This document shows positions 9,536-22,170 of a stretch of 64,000 bases of DNA, piece after piece. Position 1 is the first letter of the stretch, and each line of letters starts with the position of its first letter. The DNA is taken from the NCBI GenBank assembly GCA_037042915.1, contig CM073193.1, positions 1,116,001 through 1,180,000 of the forward strand. Reading direction: 5' to 3'. The notes beneath the pieces were generated by a model. That model ran no database searches and had not been told where the DNA came from. It was given only the letters and a program-made list of their open reading frames with translations. The stretch is from Auricularia sp. M13 (Eukaryota; Basidiomycota; Agaricomycetes; Auriculariales; Auriculariaceae). The translations under genes and the position numbers were made by a program.

Positions 9536-12266
9536 AACTGCATTCCTGGGAGGAAGGCACAAGAGGGAGCCCTGAAGGTGCTTAACAGCGTGTTATAAAA
9601 AGCCATATGCGATTCGCTAACCCCCCTGGCGTGCTGACTCGGCGGCAACGCGGAGCCGTTGAGATGCGGGGGTCAGTATAATCCACGTGCGAACGCGCCG
9701 TGGTATCGGGAAGACGAGCGGACGAAGTATGGGGTAACTCCCCGCGATTAGGGCTCGCGCAGAACGGGTACGGTAGCGCAGACGGAGCTTTGGGGACGCT
9801 GCGTCGACGAGAGTCGGACCAGGGAGCAGCAATGTCGTCGGTAGAGTGTTCATACCAAGACTAGCGCGTATATCCTGATAATCGGAGATAGGAAGCTGTG
9901 GGTCGCTTAGGCAGCAGCCGATCGAACGCCGACAATGCACTACGAGCGCGCTGGGCTGAGCGCTATGAACCAAAGAACGCGCCAAGAATAGAGCCTCAGC
10001 AGTAAATATCCCATCCAAAAGTTATACGGCGATGGGTGCCCACAGTTGGCGGGTGTTGCTGCAGAATCCTATCGGCTCGACGGAAATTTAACTCGATGAG
10101 CTGCAAAGCAGCGTCCTGAATGTGACAGCCAGGAATTTTTCGCAGCACCAGTTTGGGCATAGAGTATGCTTTGGGGGTAGGTAAGAGCAGAGCTCGCGGT
10201 CGGGCAGCGCGACGGTTGGATTTGAGGACAAGATGCGCATCGGGCCGAAACTCCGCAAACTGCTCTCTTCCTACTCCGTGCTCGTGCGGTCACCGTTCGA
10301 GCCACTTGGCGCAAAATGTGCCTCGCACCACCCTGCGCGTATTTTAGGACGCGATGAAAGTCAGGACGACATGTCGCGCCGCTCATAAAAAACGGTTATG
10401 GGTGCGCATTCCGGAGGTGTCCTTCCGCGAGCGCATGCTGACTCCTCTACCGTCTGCACATCACGCACTACGCGCGGACTCGTCATTGATCGGACAATTC
10501 CCCCGATTTCCTTTGTCTGGATCCCCAAGCGCGTTAATCTCGTGACAGTCAGCTCAGAGCAGGCCGCCCCGCGAAGCGCGTGAAGCTAGCAGCTCTTGAC
10601 CGTTCTTTGTGGCCTGTGAGGTTACGACGCTGCTCTTGAAATAATTACTATGTGCAGCTCGCCGCCCGCTCGGCGCTCGCTGACTGCTCCTGAATCCTGT
10701 GCGTGCGCTCTTTCCCGACGGACTACTGATTCTCGCTCCGGATCGAGTGTTGCGCGCAGTGGACGCAGCCCGCGAATGCGACCTCCCTGCTCCTGGATTC
10801 GCATGTGCGCGCTTGGTTGTCTAAGCCACTCGCGACCTCTTGCTGGCGATTATCCAGTTCGATGTCGCGCGCCCTACGGCTTGGATACGTCTGCTGCATC
10901 TCCTCACGATTTTGGACGTCGTTGAGCTAGTTGCGCGAGCGTTCGACTTCGTCATTATCTTCGACCGGCCATCGGATGCGCATGCGCGTGCACCGTGGCA
11001 TCGTCCTCCGCGCGCTGCAGATGGTCGTCGGCGCCCGCTTCACGGGAAGCACCCGTACCGCGACCACTGCAACTGCACTTTTTACTCAACACCCCGTGCT
11101 GACAGGGCACTGTGCACTCTCTGGGTCGGCACCATCTTCGCAGGGTTGCCGGACACGACATTCCGGTATCCGGGCTAACATCTGCGATTCTGAGCTCGCC
11201 ACGTGTCGTAGGCTTGGACGTCGCGCATGTGGCAACGCGGCGGTGTGGATTGAGAAGCTCTCGCCTAGGACACGGTGTTATAACGCAGTCGACGCTGCGT
11301 GTTATCCCGGAGCGTAGGTCCGTTCTGCGTAGCTACACGGGGACCCGGGCTCGCTCTCCTCTCTCACTTCGCCCCGCTTCCCGTGTCAATCCCTATTAGT
11401 TAGCCTGAATTCAACCTCTTTTACCTTCAGGGAACCGCGATGGGGTTCATCGTAGTTTGCCTGATTATGTAGATATCTTTACGGTTGAACTGTGTGCCGA
11501 AGTAGAGCAAGATAGGCGCCGTGCAGGGGTATAATTTACTGTCTGGTACCGACTTTGTTCCCATGGTGGGTGAAACTGTATCAACAGCGCCGGGGCACTG
11601 GGAGCCGATGTAGGTGCTGTCGGCAGCAGAAATCTCAGATGACAAACCGCGGTGGCTCATCCATTCTCAAAGGGTACTTAAGCGTTGCACGGGACTCATC
11701 AAATACTCACACAATCCCTTCTCATCATCTACTATGCCGTTCTCACAGCTATCTGACTCGCGTCATGCGGACAGTCGGCGCCGCCGCCAAATCGGCGTGA
11801 TTGAGGATGCAACTTACAGGGAATAGATGCCAGCATATATCCCAACCGTGAGGGACGTCGCAGGCATTGAGAACGAGCCAGGGTACGCATAACGGAAAAT
11901 GACATACGCCTGCTCGAAACTGGTTGCAGCAGGATGCACAGGCAGCCAACAGCGCCGCTTACTACTCGGAGAGCTATGTGTCCTGCTGTCAGTATCAGGA
12001 CTGCTGAACCGAATTTGGAAGCGGGGGAGTGGGCCGCGGCGAGAAGGCGTGTATCAGACACCCCAAGCGTCCAAACTTACTGTTCATTGGGTACCATCTG
12101 ATTTTCATCTTACCTGTCGGAGGCGAACTATCGCCGTTCTGATCTGAGCTCGTTTTTCACGAAGGCGAGGATGGGAGCTAGTATATTAGCCCGCGACGTT
12201 CGCGCATGGGACTTGCTACCAGGCCTACGCAATGATATCCCCCAAGCTCCGCTCTATTGGTACATC
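9536..12266. other. Spacer without supported genes
   Basis: Homology to unit 2 ends near 9,500. Open frames in this stretch are short, overlap on both strands and show no motif that I recognise. The minus-strand frame at 11,427-11,660 has the most protein-like composition, but it has no supporting neighbour or splice partner. No repeat with clear ends was found. Confidence 0.6.
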
Positions 12267-13889
12267 TCAAACCTCGTCGAACGAAAGGCTGGCTTTGAGG
12301 CGAGCCGGAACATCGACTTTCGCGACCACAGTTCCCGCAAATCCACGCACGGAAATGGTGGAGCGTCCCGGATCCCCGATAGAGGAGGACGCAAGTGCAG
12401 CGAGCATGTCACGCGCGTCCTTCTCTGTGGGCCCGGCATTTTGCTGTTCAACTCCCTGCGGAGCGCGCACCTCTCCAAACACATCATCCTCGACGCGATC
12501 TCCGGCGCGGACGACGTCCAGTACAACATGCTGCACGCGGACGTCCGAAAGCGCGTGCAGAAGCCCCCACGGAAAGCTATCGGTCGGCCAGCCGCCGAAC
12601 TCGAGGCGCATCCCAGACGCAATATGCAGACGGAGTTCCGTGAGCGCGGGAAGCGGCGGTGCGTCCGCAACGAAAGTCGCCAGAACCGTAATGGGGATGC
12701 TGAGTATCTGGAGCTGCGCCAGACACGCCGCGCTCTGCGCGAAGATCGGCGGGAACGCGCGGCGGGCGTTGCGGTGGCGGTAATGGTGCTCTATCAAACG
12801 GTCGATTGAGATCGTGTGTCGGCGCCCGCCCGCGAGAATCGCGGTGAGAACGATGAGGTCGGGGGAGAACGTTGCTTCTACACGAAGGTCAAGCCCACCA
12901 TCGAGCAATGGGCCCAAGTCACGATCCGTGCCCTTGACCGGAAATCGAAGAACGACATCCCGCAGGCTGTCGACGTTGCACGCACGGTAAACGGGAAGGA
13001 GATCGCAGCGGGGACTGAAAGTCTCCAGTTCAAGTTTGGTGAGAGATGAAGGTGCACGTTCGTAGAATTGGGGACGTGCAGTGTCACTCGTCGAATTCAG
13101 AAGCGAGAGCGACTGCAAGCGCGGACAGAGAGAGAACAGATTTCCCTCAGGACCCTGGATGACAAATGATCCGCGAAGCTCTGTAACTGTAGACAGAGCC
13201 AGGCAGGTAGAGGGCAGTACCAGGTAATGTGCGTGAAAGGATTTAAGCTTGCCGATCTGGCCACCGAGAAAGTCCTCGTGAATGTGCGCGACGTGCGTGA
13301 GATACACTAGATATTCCAATAGCGGCGCAGGATTATGTAGCAAGCCGGAATCCACACTAAGTTGGATTGTGAGGGATCCGATGCGGTGGATGAGGGAACG
13401 CAGGACTTGTTCATCTGCCAGGGTCGGAAAGCCAGGATACCTGAGGCGAACTGGGACAGTGCCGGCGCGACTAACTGCCATCTTGATGAGGGTAAAAGAT
13501 GGAGGCTCTGAGCCATCCCAGTGACTGATGTCGGCCCAAAGCGCGGGAGATTCCAGAGCCGCAGTCCGCCATGCGCGCGAGACGTGTGAAGCGGTAACAC
13601 GGGACTCGAATGGAAGAAACGAGAAGCACATGGCGAGAACCTCGGGCGGAAATATCAAAATCGGGTTCGAAGCGTTCCATTGAAAGCGTATGTCGGCAAC
13701 AATGGCCGTTGCCTGCGCAAGAATGTCGGCCGTTATAGTTTTGATGGTGTCCGCCCTGCGGCCATAAATATGATCAGAAAACCCCGCCGCTTTGCATGGA
13801 GCAAATGCATACTCAGCAACACAGGAGGCTTGTCTGTCAAAGATAGAAAACAACAGGCCTCGAAGCGCCTGACTGTCGCTCGACATCAT
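12267..13889 (-). CDS. F-box protein, divergent fifth member
   Basis: A single open frame of 540 residues from an ATG pair at 13889. The F-box lies about 75 residues in: ILIFPPEVLAMCFSFLPFES, then VTASHVSRAWRTAALESPALW. The rest is a long LRR-like region (LTELRLHIASG, LEYLVYLTHV, CPRLQSLSLL), as expected for a substrate-recognition domain. It is clearly apart in sequence from the other four F-box genes and lacks their intron and promoter block. The N-terminus ADTIKTITADILAQATAIVADIRFQW is helical. It appears intact. A role as an SCF adaptor follows from the family; the substrate is unknown. Confidence 0.85.
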   Translation of the reverse strand: MMSSDSQALRGLLFSIFDRQASCVAEYAFAPCKAAGFSDHIYGRRADTIKTITADILAQATAIVADIRFQWNASNPILIFPPEVLAMCFSFLPFESRVTASHVSRAWRTAALESPALWADISHWDGSEPPSFTLIKMAVSRAGTVPVRLRYPGFPTLADEQVLRSLIHRIGSLTIQLSVDSGLLHNPAPLLEYLVYLTHVAHIHEDFLGGQIGKLKSFHAHYLVLPSTCLALSTVTELRGSFVIQGPEGNLFSLCPRLQSLSLLNSTSDTARPQFYERAPSSLTKLELETFSPRCDLLPVYRACNVDSLRDVVLRFPVKGTDRDLGPLLDGGLDLRVEATFSPDLIVLTAILAGGRRHTISIDRLIEHHYRHRNARRAFPPIFAQSAACLAQLQILSIPITVLATFVADAPPLPALTELRLHIASGMRLEFGGWPTDSFPWGLLHALSDVRVQHVVLDVVRAGDRVEDDVFGEVRAPQGVEQQNAGPTEKDARDMLAALASSSIGDPGRSTISVRGFAGTVVAKVDVPARLKASLSFDEV

Positions 13890-16479
13890 CGGGACGAACG
13901 AGGACGGCGGACTTTGATTTCAACTTGTTTACATTGTTTACATTCTTGTTCCCCGACCGCACGATTTGAAATCTGAAATTCTGAATGAGGAACTCATCCG
14001 CACATCGCTCTTGATTTACCCTACTTGCAGCTTGATATCTGCGGCAGTGCTCCCAGTCCCCGCTGTGACAGCCCATATTTTCCGCAGGGTCACGGTGTCA
14101 AGACAAGTTGGGGAAGGCGGCCGGATACGTGCCCGGCCCGCGAGGTTCACGCCGTACAAGGCGTTCTATGACGACACGTGCACCCGCGCCTGCCGGTCAA
14201 GTGGATCAACAACTACACTGAGCTCAGGTTGGGAACGCACACAATTGCAACGACTTCCCCGCTGGTCTCATGCCGCAGGATGAACAGGAGAGGGCAGTAC
14301 TTCCGGACGGCCAACACGAAAAGCTAGAGCACATAAAGCAAGTATGATACACGCCGCAAGTCCTGCGGCAGCAGCGCCGTCAACCATTTGCGAACAACCT
14401 CAAGAATATCGCGGCCCAAGTAGCTCCTCGGCTAGTTCTCACCGGTGAGAAACGGAACGGATGGCTGCTCGTGGGTGAGTTCATAACGCGGATCGCACTC
14501 ACCGTCAAAACCCCCAGCCGATGATGCACTAGAAGCGGGGGAGAGATTCAACTGAGTTCGATTTCGACGAGCATCCTACACTCGCGCGCTTGACACAGTA
14601 CAAACAGAGTTTACATTTGAGTTTGGTCACGGGTTATTTCGATACACATTCTTTCTCCTCTTGAGACTCAGAGCGGCTGGATGTGCGGCACAGGTCCAAC
14701 GGGCACGATGCGCGTCGGGTTGATCTGCGGAGAACAGAGCACACGTGAGCATACGATGATTCAAAAGGAAACGGTGCAGAAGAGGGAAGGAGCACGAAAC
14801 CGAGCGGAATGGGAGACCAAGACGAAGATGAACCGAGAGAGAGGCTCATAACTGGGGACTGTGTCGGCGGGCGACGGGGATGGGGAGCAGGGACGCGCAT
14901 CTCAGCAACACATGCGCAGGACCCGGCGACGCAATAGCGACGCCAGATGCAGGGCGTGCAATGCGCATGTGAAGCCCGCGCGCAAAGGGCGCTCGCTTAC
15001 TTCCACGCAAGCGCAGGCGACAAGAAAAAATAACGCCCAGATGCAGGGCGCGCATGGCACAGGCTGGCACGAAGACACCACAGCGTACACCGCGCGCGAG
15101 AAGCCACTGCGTACCAGCCAGTGCCACGTTCACGCCAGCATAGACCACAGGACAGAAAATCAAAAAAGAATAGAGTAGAGCCACGGACGTCGGATTCCAC
15201 AGCGCGAACCGACGCGCGCGATGGGAGGCCGGACAGCACGATCCGTCCTCATGCGCATCTCGAAGCCTTCTCACTGGGAGGGCAGGCCGCCAGCACCACG
15301 ATGGCCAGTCAGAGCAACGTGGGCGCTGACGTCCACCAGCTACAAGCGGCGGGATGCACGACTCTACGGCGGCGCTGAATACACAGGACGACAGCAGAAT
15401 CGCACAGCGCGGGGTGGACCGTGGAGCAGAAATAACGAGGGCAAGACTGCGCCAGTGAACGGGGGCACAAACGACGATAGGCGCAGGGTTCAACGAGCCG
15501 AAAGCAGCCCCGCCGCCCCGATGCAGACCGCGCGTTGCACAGCGACGCGCGACCGGGCTCCGCCGTGCGCGCATGCGCGCGCACGGGAAGGCCGATCCCA
15601 GCATCTGCCTGTAACGCCCGCGCCAGCATCGGCAGCACACGCCATATCCACGCCGCGCGCGTCCTGACCCGCACCGCAGTTGGAACGGCACAGAGCCATG
15701 CGGCGTGGAGAACGGCGCGACGTCCAGTATCAGCATAGAGGCGCGCCCGCGACACGCGAGTATGTCGCCCTCCAGCTACATGCAAATCGGCGCCCGCTAG
15801 CGCAGTGCCCCTGGACGCCCGCGCCTGGCCCGCAAACGTCACCGCGAGCCGTATGCGCGCCAACGGCATACAAGTGGATGCCCGTCAGCGACGTGCGGGT
15901 TTACACCCTCCAGCATGCCAGTTGTCGCTCTCCAGCGGCATGCAAATCGGCGCCAGCTCGCGGCAGGCGCGTCGACGCTCGCCAGCAGCATGCTCCTCGA
16001 TGGTCGCGGAGCAACCATGGTCAACGGCATGCGCGTCGCCTCGAGCCAGCCAACAGGCACCGTCGCGCGCCAACCGGAGACGCGTCCACACTCGCAATCG
16101 CGTCCATCTCCCTGCGCATCGCCAACCCGAGAGCACCGCCCAAAGAGGCAGGCGCGAGTGATGCAGCCAGAGACAAGCGAGTCGAGACCCACAAGCGCCG
16201 CAGCCGCAGCTTACGCGGGACGACGCCGAGCCCTGGCAGGCCCCCGTCCAGCAGCATCAGGTGCGCCCACCAAATCGACCACATCGCGCGTTTTCCACAC
16301 ATCGATCACAGCGCGCACTGCCGTCCACGACCTGCCCTCGCGCACAGCAGAACGACGCAGAGCATCTGCGCGCACAGTAGATCCCTCTGCGCTCGCGTAC
16401 ATCCGCCTTCTGGCTGCGCTCGTGTATACCCGCGTTCTGCGCTCGACTGCGCGCACCAGGGTCTTCGCCAGCATACGAA
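13890..16479. other. GC-rich spacer, no supported gene
   Basis: From about 14,850 the DNA becomes very GC-rich and repetitive. Short phrases recur, for example ATGCAGGGCG (14,947 and 15,041) and a segment with CATGCAAATCGGCGCC (about 15,780 and 15,930). Open frames exist on both strands only because stops are rare in this composition. No gene is supported. Confidence 0.6.
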
Positions 16480-17070
16480 CGCCGTCCGTGCGCTCACGTG
16501 CGCCTACCGTCTGCGTCCACAGACAACGCGCTGTCCGCCTGCACCCGCGAACGCGCGCCGTCCAAGTGCGCCCGCGAAGACGCGCCGTCCATCTGCGCCC
16601 TGAGCGACCCATCGACCGCAAACTCGGGCCGCCCCCTGCGCCCGCAAACGCGCGCCGCCCGTCTGCATCCGCGAAGGCACACCGTCCGCCTGCGCTCACA
16701 AACTCGCGGCGCCCGTCTGCGTCCGCGAAGGCGCGCCGCCCGTCTGCGCCTGCATACGCGCGCGCTCGCCAACGCTTGTGCCGTCCGTATGCACTCGCAA
16801 AAAGGCACGACGTCCGCCTGCGCCCGCCACGGCGCGACGCCCGTCTGCGCCCGCAAAGGCACGCCGTCCGTTCGCGCCCGCGTCTTCCTGCGCCCGCAAA
16901 GGCGCACCATCTGCGCGAGCCACCGCGCGAGGCGCGCCGATCGTCTGCACTCTGCGCTCCCATCCAGCTGCGCGCACGGACGCGTAAAAGGCGCGCAGTC
17001 CACCTGCGCCCGCAAAGGTGCGCTGTACATCTACACTCGCGTACGCTCGCCTGCGTCTGCGCACGCAACA
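16480..17070. repeat. Degenerate 27-bp minisatellite
   Basis: Units of about 27 bp, such as CCGCGAAGGCGCGCCGCCCG followed by TCTGCGC, repeat roughly twenty times with substitutions. Since 27 is nine codons, any frame that lacks a stop in one unit stays open. This explains the long overlapping frames on the plus strand (RRPSAPAKA-type repeats) and the minus strand (GRRAFAGAD-type repeats). I do not call either a gene. Confidence 0.8.
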
Positions 17071-17690
17071 ATTGTGACAGAGCCGCGCGCAACCCCAGCA
17101 AACGACCTTCCGATCCGAACGCGGTACGGTCTACCACCACCAACGAGCGCGCCACCTGGTTCTCGGCACGGCGTACGCAGCGCACGTATACCGCCGATCG
17201 CTGGCTAGACTGCGCGGTGCAGGGCTCACGCGCGGCCTGCGGGGGCGGCACGCGCGCGCGCACCAGACGCGCTGCAGCGTGACGCAGCCCGTCGTCGGAT
17301 GCGGGGCTGGGGCACGGGCGACGGGTAGAACGAAGCGGGGAAGGAAGAGAAAGGGAAAGGGAAGGAAAGGAAATGTTCGGGCAGGAAGGAACGCGAGCAA
17401 CGAACTGCAATGACGCAGGGCAAGGCGAATAGCGCGGCGCACGCTCGCGGCGGGAAAAACGGGCGCGCGAAGAGTGACGGGAGAAGCAGACGCGCATAAC
17501 GGGCGGAAGAGATGGAGTGAGCGTAAGAGAAGGCGGCAGGCATAGAGGAGGGGTGGGCGGGGCGGAAACGATTGCATGGTGCGCGCATGTTATACCAGGG
17601 CGCTCGAACGCGCGCGTGGACGACACCGAGCGAACAAAAGCAGGTACAGAACGCAAAGCGGGAAACGCCAGTCAGACAAAATTTACGCAC

Positions 17691-18918
17691 ATGCGGGTGA
17701 CTCCAATAATAATGCGTCTTGATATGGTCGAAATTCGTCGTGCTCCTGAACGCGTCCTCGGTCCAATACAAATTCTTCATCCACCTATCACACACACACC
17801 GCATCAGCATCATCACCACACCCGATCCTATAACGCGCACCTGTTGAGCTCAGGATAGCCATCGCGAATGGTGCGGATGTTGCACTTGAAATGGCCGACA
17901 TACACGGGGTCGAAGCGGACCTAGCACACGCAGCGTCGTTAGCGCGCCATGCAGGGGAGGAGGATGAGGGACGTACGAGCGTGACGAAGAGCCTGACATC
18001 CGCCTCCGTCAACCGATCCCCAACGAGATACTTCTTCCCGCCGGCAAGCATACTCTCCAGCCTATCCAGCGCCGCAAACAGCTTCGTCACAGCAGCCTCG
18101 TACGCCTCCTGCGTCGCCGCGAAGCCCGATCTATACACCCCATCTACCTTCATCAGCACAGCGAGGAAAGAATGGAATGAAATGGGCAGAAGCGCACTGT
18201 TAACATCGCTATAAACCCACTCATTCACAGCGTCAATCTCCGCGCGCAGGTCCTCGGGGTACAGGTCAATCGCCGCCTTCTCGGGCGGGAGGATATCGTT
18301 AAACGCGGAGTTGAAGATGCGGATAATCTCGGACGACTCGTTGTTGACGATCGTCCGCGCGTGCGTGTCCCACAGCACCGGCACCGTGAACCTTCGCCGC
18401 ACAAAGCGTCAGCATTTCGCGCCCCATCCAGCACCAGCGACAGACTCACCGGCCTTCATAATCCGGCGCAGCCTTCAAATACAGATCCTTAATATGCTTT
18501 GCGCCCTCGTGCGGGTCGGCGGTGGCGCCGGGGAACGGGTCGGCGTCGCCCAGCGGCCAGCCGTGCGCGCCCATGCGCGGGGAGACGACCGTGAGCCCGA
18601 CGTGCGCGTCCAGCCCCTTCAGCGCGCGCACGATTAATGCGCGCGTCGCCCAGGCTGCAGTGCGGTGCGTCAGCATCGCGTCCAAAGCGGCGTCAGCACC
18701 AAGGACGCGCCCAAAGACGCGGCCAAGGACGCGAAAAGCTGATTAAGAAAGCTGTACGTACGGCAGGCGTACGAGACGTAGAGGTGGTACCGCCCGCTCT
18801 GCGCCTCCTCGGGCTTGACGAAATTGCGAAACGAGGAGGGCGCGCGCTGGAAGGAGCCGTCCGGGCCGTGGAACTTGGACTTGGAGATGTCCGCCTGCGG
18901 ATGTTCGTCGCGCGACAT
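17691..18918 (-). CDS. ECM4: Glutathionyl-hydroquinone reductase (Xi-class GST, ECM4/GTO2-like), copy 2, last exon not found
   Basis: The most complete of three copies. The ATG is at 18918 and exons read 18918-18762, 18654-18450, 18391-17976, 17920-17841 and 17784-17691. Exon 1 joins exon 2 to make YVSYACPWATRA, with the catalytic cysteine in [24 protein letters not shown] follows, then the helical domain with [40 protein letters not shown] and [12 protein letters not shown]. These are hallmark blocks of the family. A GTGCGT donor follows the last histidine, but the expected short final exon (INPT.. then VGP in relatives) was not found before the GC-rich repeats, so the last residues seem lost or replaced. 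Family role: reduction of glutathionyl-hydroquinones in the cytosol. Confidence 0.85.
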
Positions 18919-20177
18919 CGTCAGGGGGCGTAGAGTGGGTGCGCGGGCGAGAGGATGGAGTGTGCGGGTTAGACGGGCTGGGGCTGGTGAGCGCAGGAGG
19001 ACAAGCGGCATATACTTCCGGCTGGACGGGCGCTTGATCGCTCAGCTGCGCGGCTGGGCGATCCCGGTCCGATGGCCGGCCTTTGCTTCCAACCACAACG
19101 CTGACGCTCTTCTGCTCGCGGCGACAGCGCCTGGTTATGACGGAACCTTGCTCGACTGTATTCTTGCTTGCCTACTTACTCCGCCCTGCCTCGTCCAGCA
19201 GCACTCGACAACCGCGACAAGTACCGCTGATTCAACGCGTCTTCACGCGCTCGCCGACATTGGCACCCCTCGCCAAAACATAATGACATGATATTCTGGA
19301 CTCTACTCGCGCCTGCTGGCGCCGTCGGGGCTCTCGTAACTGCCCGTAGGTCATCTGCATGGCTCTGCTCTTTGAATGGTGCCCGTTCCATACCTGCACA
19401 GACCTGACACCCCGTTTCGCTCGCCTTGCTCTCAGATGCGCGTGCGCGATCTTCTGCTGACCCATCGCCATACCCATGCGCGCGCACCTCTTCCAATTGG
19501 CAGTACGGTCCATCCATTCATCCAGTCGCGCAAAAATTCACAGGCGTTGCTCGAAGATTGCAATTCTGTTCTTGCAAGTCCCGTTGTCTGCTCCCATTTG
19601 ACATACAGTATACAATACATTCCCGACCGCCGCAGGCAATACGCGAGGGCTGCGTACGCGGCGTGCCCGCTCGTCTAGTCCCTTGCACCCGTGACCCTGA
19701 CGCCGGCCGAGTGCCAATTGTGTACCGCCCGACCCCGCGTCATCCTAGGCCTGACAGAGCTGGAGGTTCTGCTTTCTGGTCACGCCATATCTGCTTTCCG
19801 GTGGCCCATGCCGCCATCTTCGGGAGCTGTACCGTGCACTGGCCGTTCCTTGCCGCTCTGTATGTATTGCGCGCAGAAATCTCTCGAGGAGGTGCTGGCT
19901 GGTGCCCGCGGCCAACCAACTCTCTGGAAACGGCACCTGGTGACGGCTGTGCTTATCTGCACTGTACTGTATCCTGGCCCGTCTGCACGCATGGCTCGGT
20001 CTTACTCGGTTCTCGCTTTACGCTGTCAGTCTCGATAACTCGACCGACTGACTCGGGCTCCTGGCGTAACTTACCTACAGACGGAGAACATTCGCCGTCC
20101 GCTGTCCTTGTCTGCGTCTCGCGAAAACCAGGCGCCGTCGCTTCTGTGGATGCTGTTTTCCCCATCATTTATCAGGA

Positions 20178-20225
20178 GGGTGTCACAGTGGTCTCAACGG
20201 ATTCCGACTACTTACTGTGACACCC
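20178..20225. repeat. Inverted repeat with 12-bp arms
   Basis: GGGTGTCACAGT (20178-20189) faces ACTGTGACACCC (20214-20225) across a 24-nt loop. It lies in the DNA present only in segment A copy 2. Confidence 0.8.
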
Positions 20226-21082
20226 CCCTATTATCAGGCTGCATGCAACAGCGCGTGGTGACGACCGTAGCGCGTGGTGACGACCATACTTGCTTCCGTC
20301 CTTGCCTGCGTACATGACATAATCATTGCGACTCTCGCTCAATTGAGCATCAGTCTCGACAACTCTCCGCGCCCAGACGCCCGTCTGCCTGCCAATGGAC
20401 AGCTGGGACCATTAGCCCGCCGTGTTGCCAGCATCGTGGACAGCCCACCGTCCGTCTGCTCCCGAACGGCCTCTATCTTCGCCGTATTCCTGCCCGCGCT
20501 CTCTTCCACGACTTCCTTCCCCGTCTCCCGCCCTTGTCGCCGCTGTGACCTGTCAAGCACTTAATCATACTTCACGCCGTCCGCAACCGTTCCTGCCGTG
20601 TCTGCTAGCCCGAATTACTGCGTATCCATCCGCTCTGCACCCTCTCCTTCAACTTTACACAACAACTTGAAGTAGATTCGCGGCCTTCCCTTCCGGCGCG
20701 ACAGATGATTCTGTCAGGCATCGGACATCCTACATGCATACATATGCTGACGCCGACAGTCCACATTTCATTTCTTGCGCTCTAGTGCTGAGCTAGATCT
20801 CGCGGGCTCTGACCCCGACTCTCGACCGGCACTTGTGTGCGGAAAGAGCGCGACAATAGCGCGCATACCTATCCCAGCATGATATATCGCCTGCGCACTA
20901 GCAAGGAGCAGGTCGGCCGTCGATTATTGTTTTGATGCACCTTCCAGATTGCAAACCCGCGCGTGCTCTGGTCCTTGTGCCAACCACACCCCCACTCTAT
21001 ATATCTAAGGCTGCTAAGCTAACTTATGTAGCTCGCCACTATCTGTCTGCTGCTTCCCTTCGACCCCGACGATGCACTGCGC

Positions 21083-21155
21083 GCGCCCGAATCGCTCCGA
21101 GGTGCTCGCGCCCGAATCGCTTTAAACTGCTCACGCCCGGATCGCACTTAACTCA
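21083..21155. repeat. 25-bp VNTR, copy 2 (about 3 units)
   Basis: Same CGCCCGRATCGC-containing units as at 1,690-1,826, here with fewer repeats. Confidence 0.65.
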
Positions 21156-22170
21156 GTGCTTCATATGTACATAGTTCTTGCGCCGCGATTCGGCCACAAT
21201 TGCAGCTTCATGATCACCCTCCCGATATCTCCGATTCCTGCCGTCTTTGCCTGCTTGCATCCTTCTGCGTCCGCGACCGCGCTTGGACTGCGGGTGCACT
21301 GCTTATGCAGCATTCTATCGGTATCCTGCGCTATAGTATTCAATTGTTCCGAAGCTGCACATCGACCTCCTCCGCCGTAGCGCTGTCTAGACCCAACGTG
21401 TGAAACTGAAGCTACTACTATACTGTATCCCAACCTTTGCCCTACGATACTCTCTGCGCCTCTTCCTCCTCCATGTTCTGCACCCCAACCCCCGGATCTC
21501 CGACTCGTCTTTTCAATTCAGTGCGTCCACATCCCGATTTCCTGCCAGTGTGTCTAAATTCCTGATGCTGCTTGTTTCTCGAGACCTTCTAACCTCCCTC
21601 GCTGCCATTTCAATCGACTTCCAGCAAAAAATAATTTGCTCCGCGCGATCCTTCTACTGCACGCCTCGCTCTCTCCGAATTCGAATCCCGCTGTCGCTCT
21701 GAACACGGCTTCGAACTTTAAAGTGCGGCGCGAAAAGACTCCGCGCAGCGCCCAAGACCTTGTGCTGTCCCGGCTGGCTTTACTCAAATTTCCCGCCGGC
21801 GGCGGCCATTGCACGAACCTCGTGCGCCGGATTTTGCAAACACGTCGACCCTCAGAGCTACAGTATTTTCAGCCTCTGTCTTGCGGCCACGAGTCCGCAA
21901 GACGTTCCGCGGCGCTTCCCACCATTTCCCGCGCAGAAGCCCCGTCTTCGCGCGCGCCACATGGCACACTTGGTCTGCTTCAGTCTTTGCGTCCGCCCCA
22001 GCTGGTGGCTCTGTGCTGGGCAGTTCGGCGCCGACGACTTTGTGCGCGACGGGTAGCAGAGGAAGGTCTATATATGCACAGGACATCTGAGCGGACTCGG
22101 GAGTGCTGCTTTCCGCGGTGTTCGGACCAAGGTTCTACGTTCGATGTTCGTGTTCCGCGTCAAGCATGCA

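Larger units (their letters stand above)
18232..21420. repeat. Segment A, copy 2, with an internal insert
   Basis: It matches 1-1,640 around the reductase start and upstream flank up to about 19,645, then again from about 20,860 to 21,420. The DNA between (about 19,646-20,850) has no counterpart in copies 1 and 3 and appears inserted. The insert contains a 12-bp-arm hairpin and a direct duplication of GCGCGTGGTGACGACC near 20,250. No gene is supported between 18,919 and 22,080. Confidence 0.65.

Noticed and set aside
14846-15736. Minus-strand frame of 296 codons
   Set aside because: Cys/Arg/Ala-rich translation in stop-poor GC-rich DNA, overlapped by frames in other phases; no motif.
15915-17282. 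Long plus-strand open frame (455 codons) with Pro/Ala/Arg repeats
   Set aside because: It is held open by the 27-bp minisatellite and GC-rich DNA; an equally long frame (16,211-17,656) runs on the other strand, and neither has a start context, intron or known domain.
20178-20225. TGTCACA/TGTGACA hairpin as the end of an LTR
   Set aside because: The motif resembles known LTR tips, but there is no paired direct repeat, primer site or coding remnant nearby.
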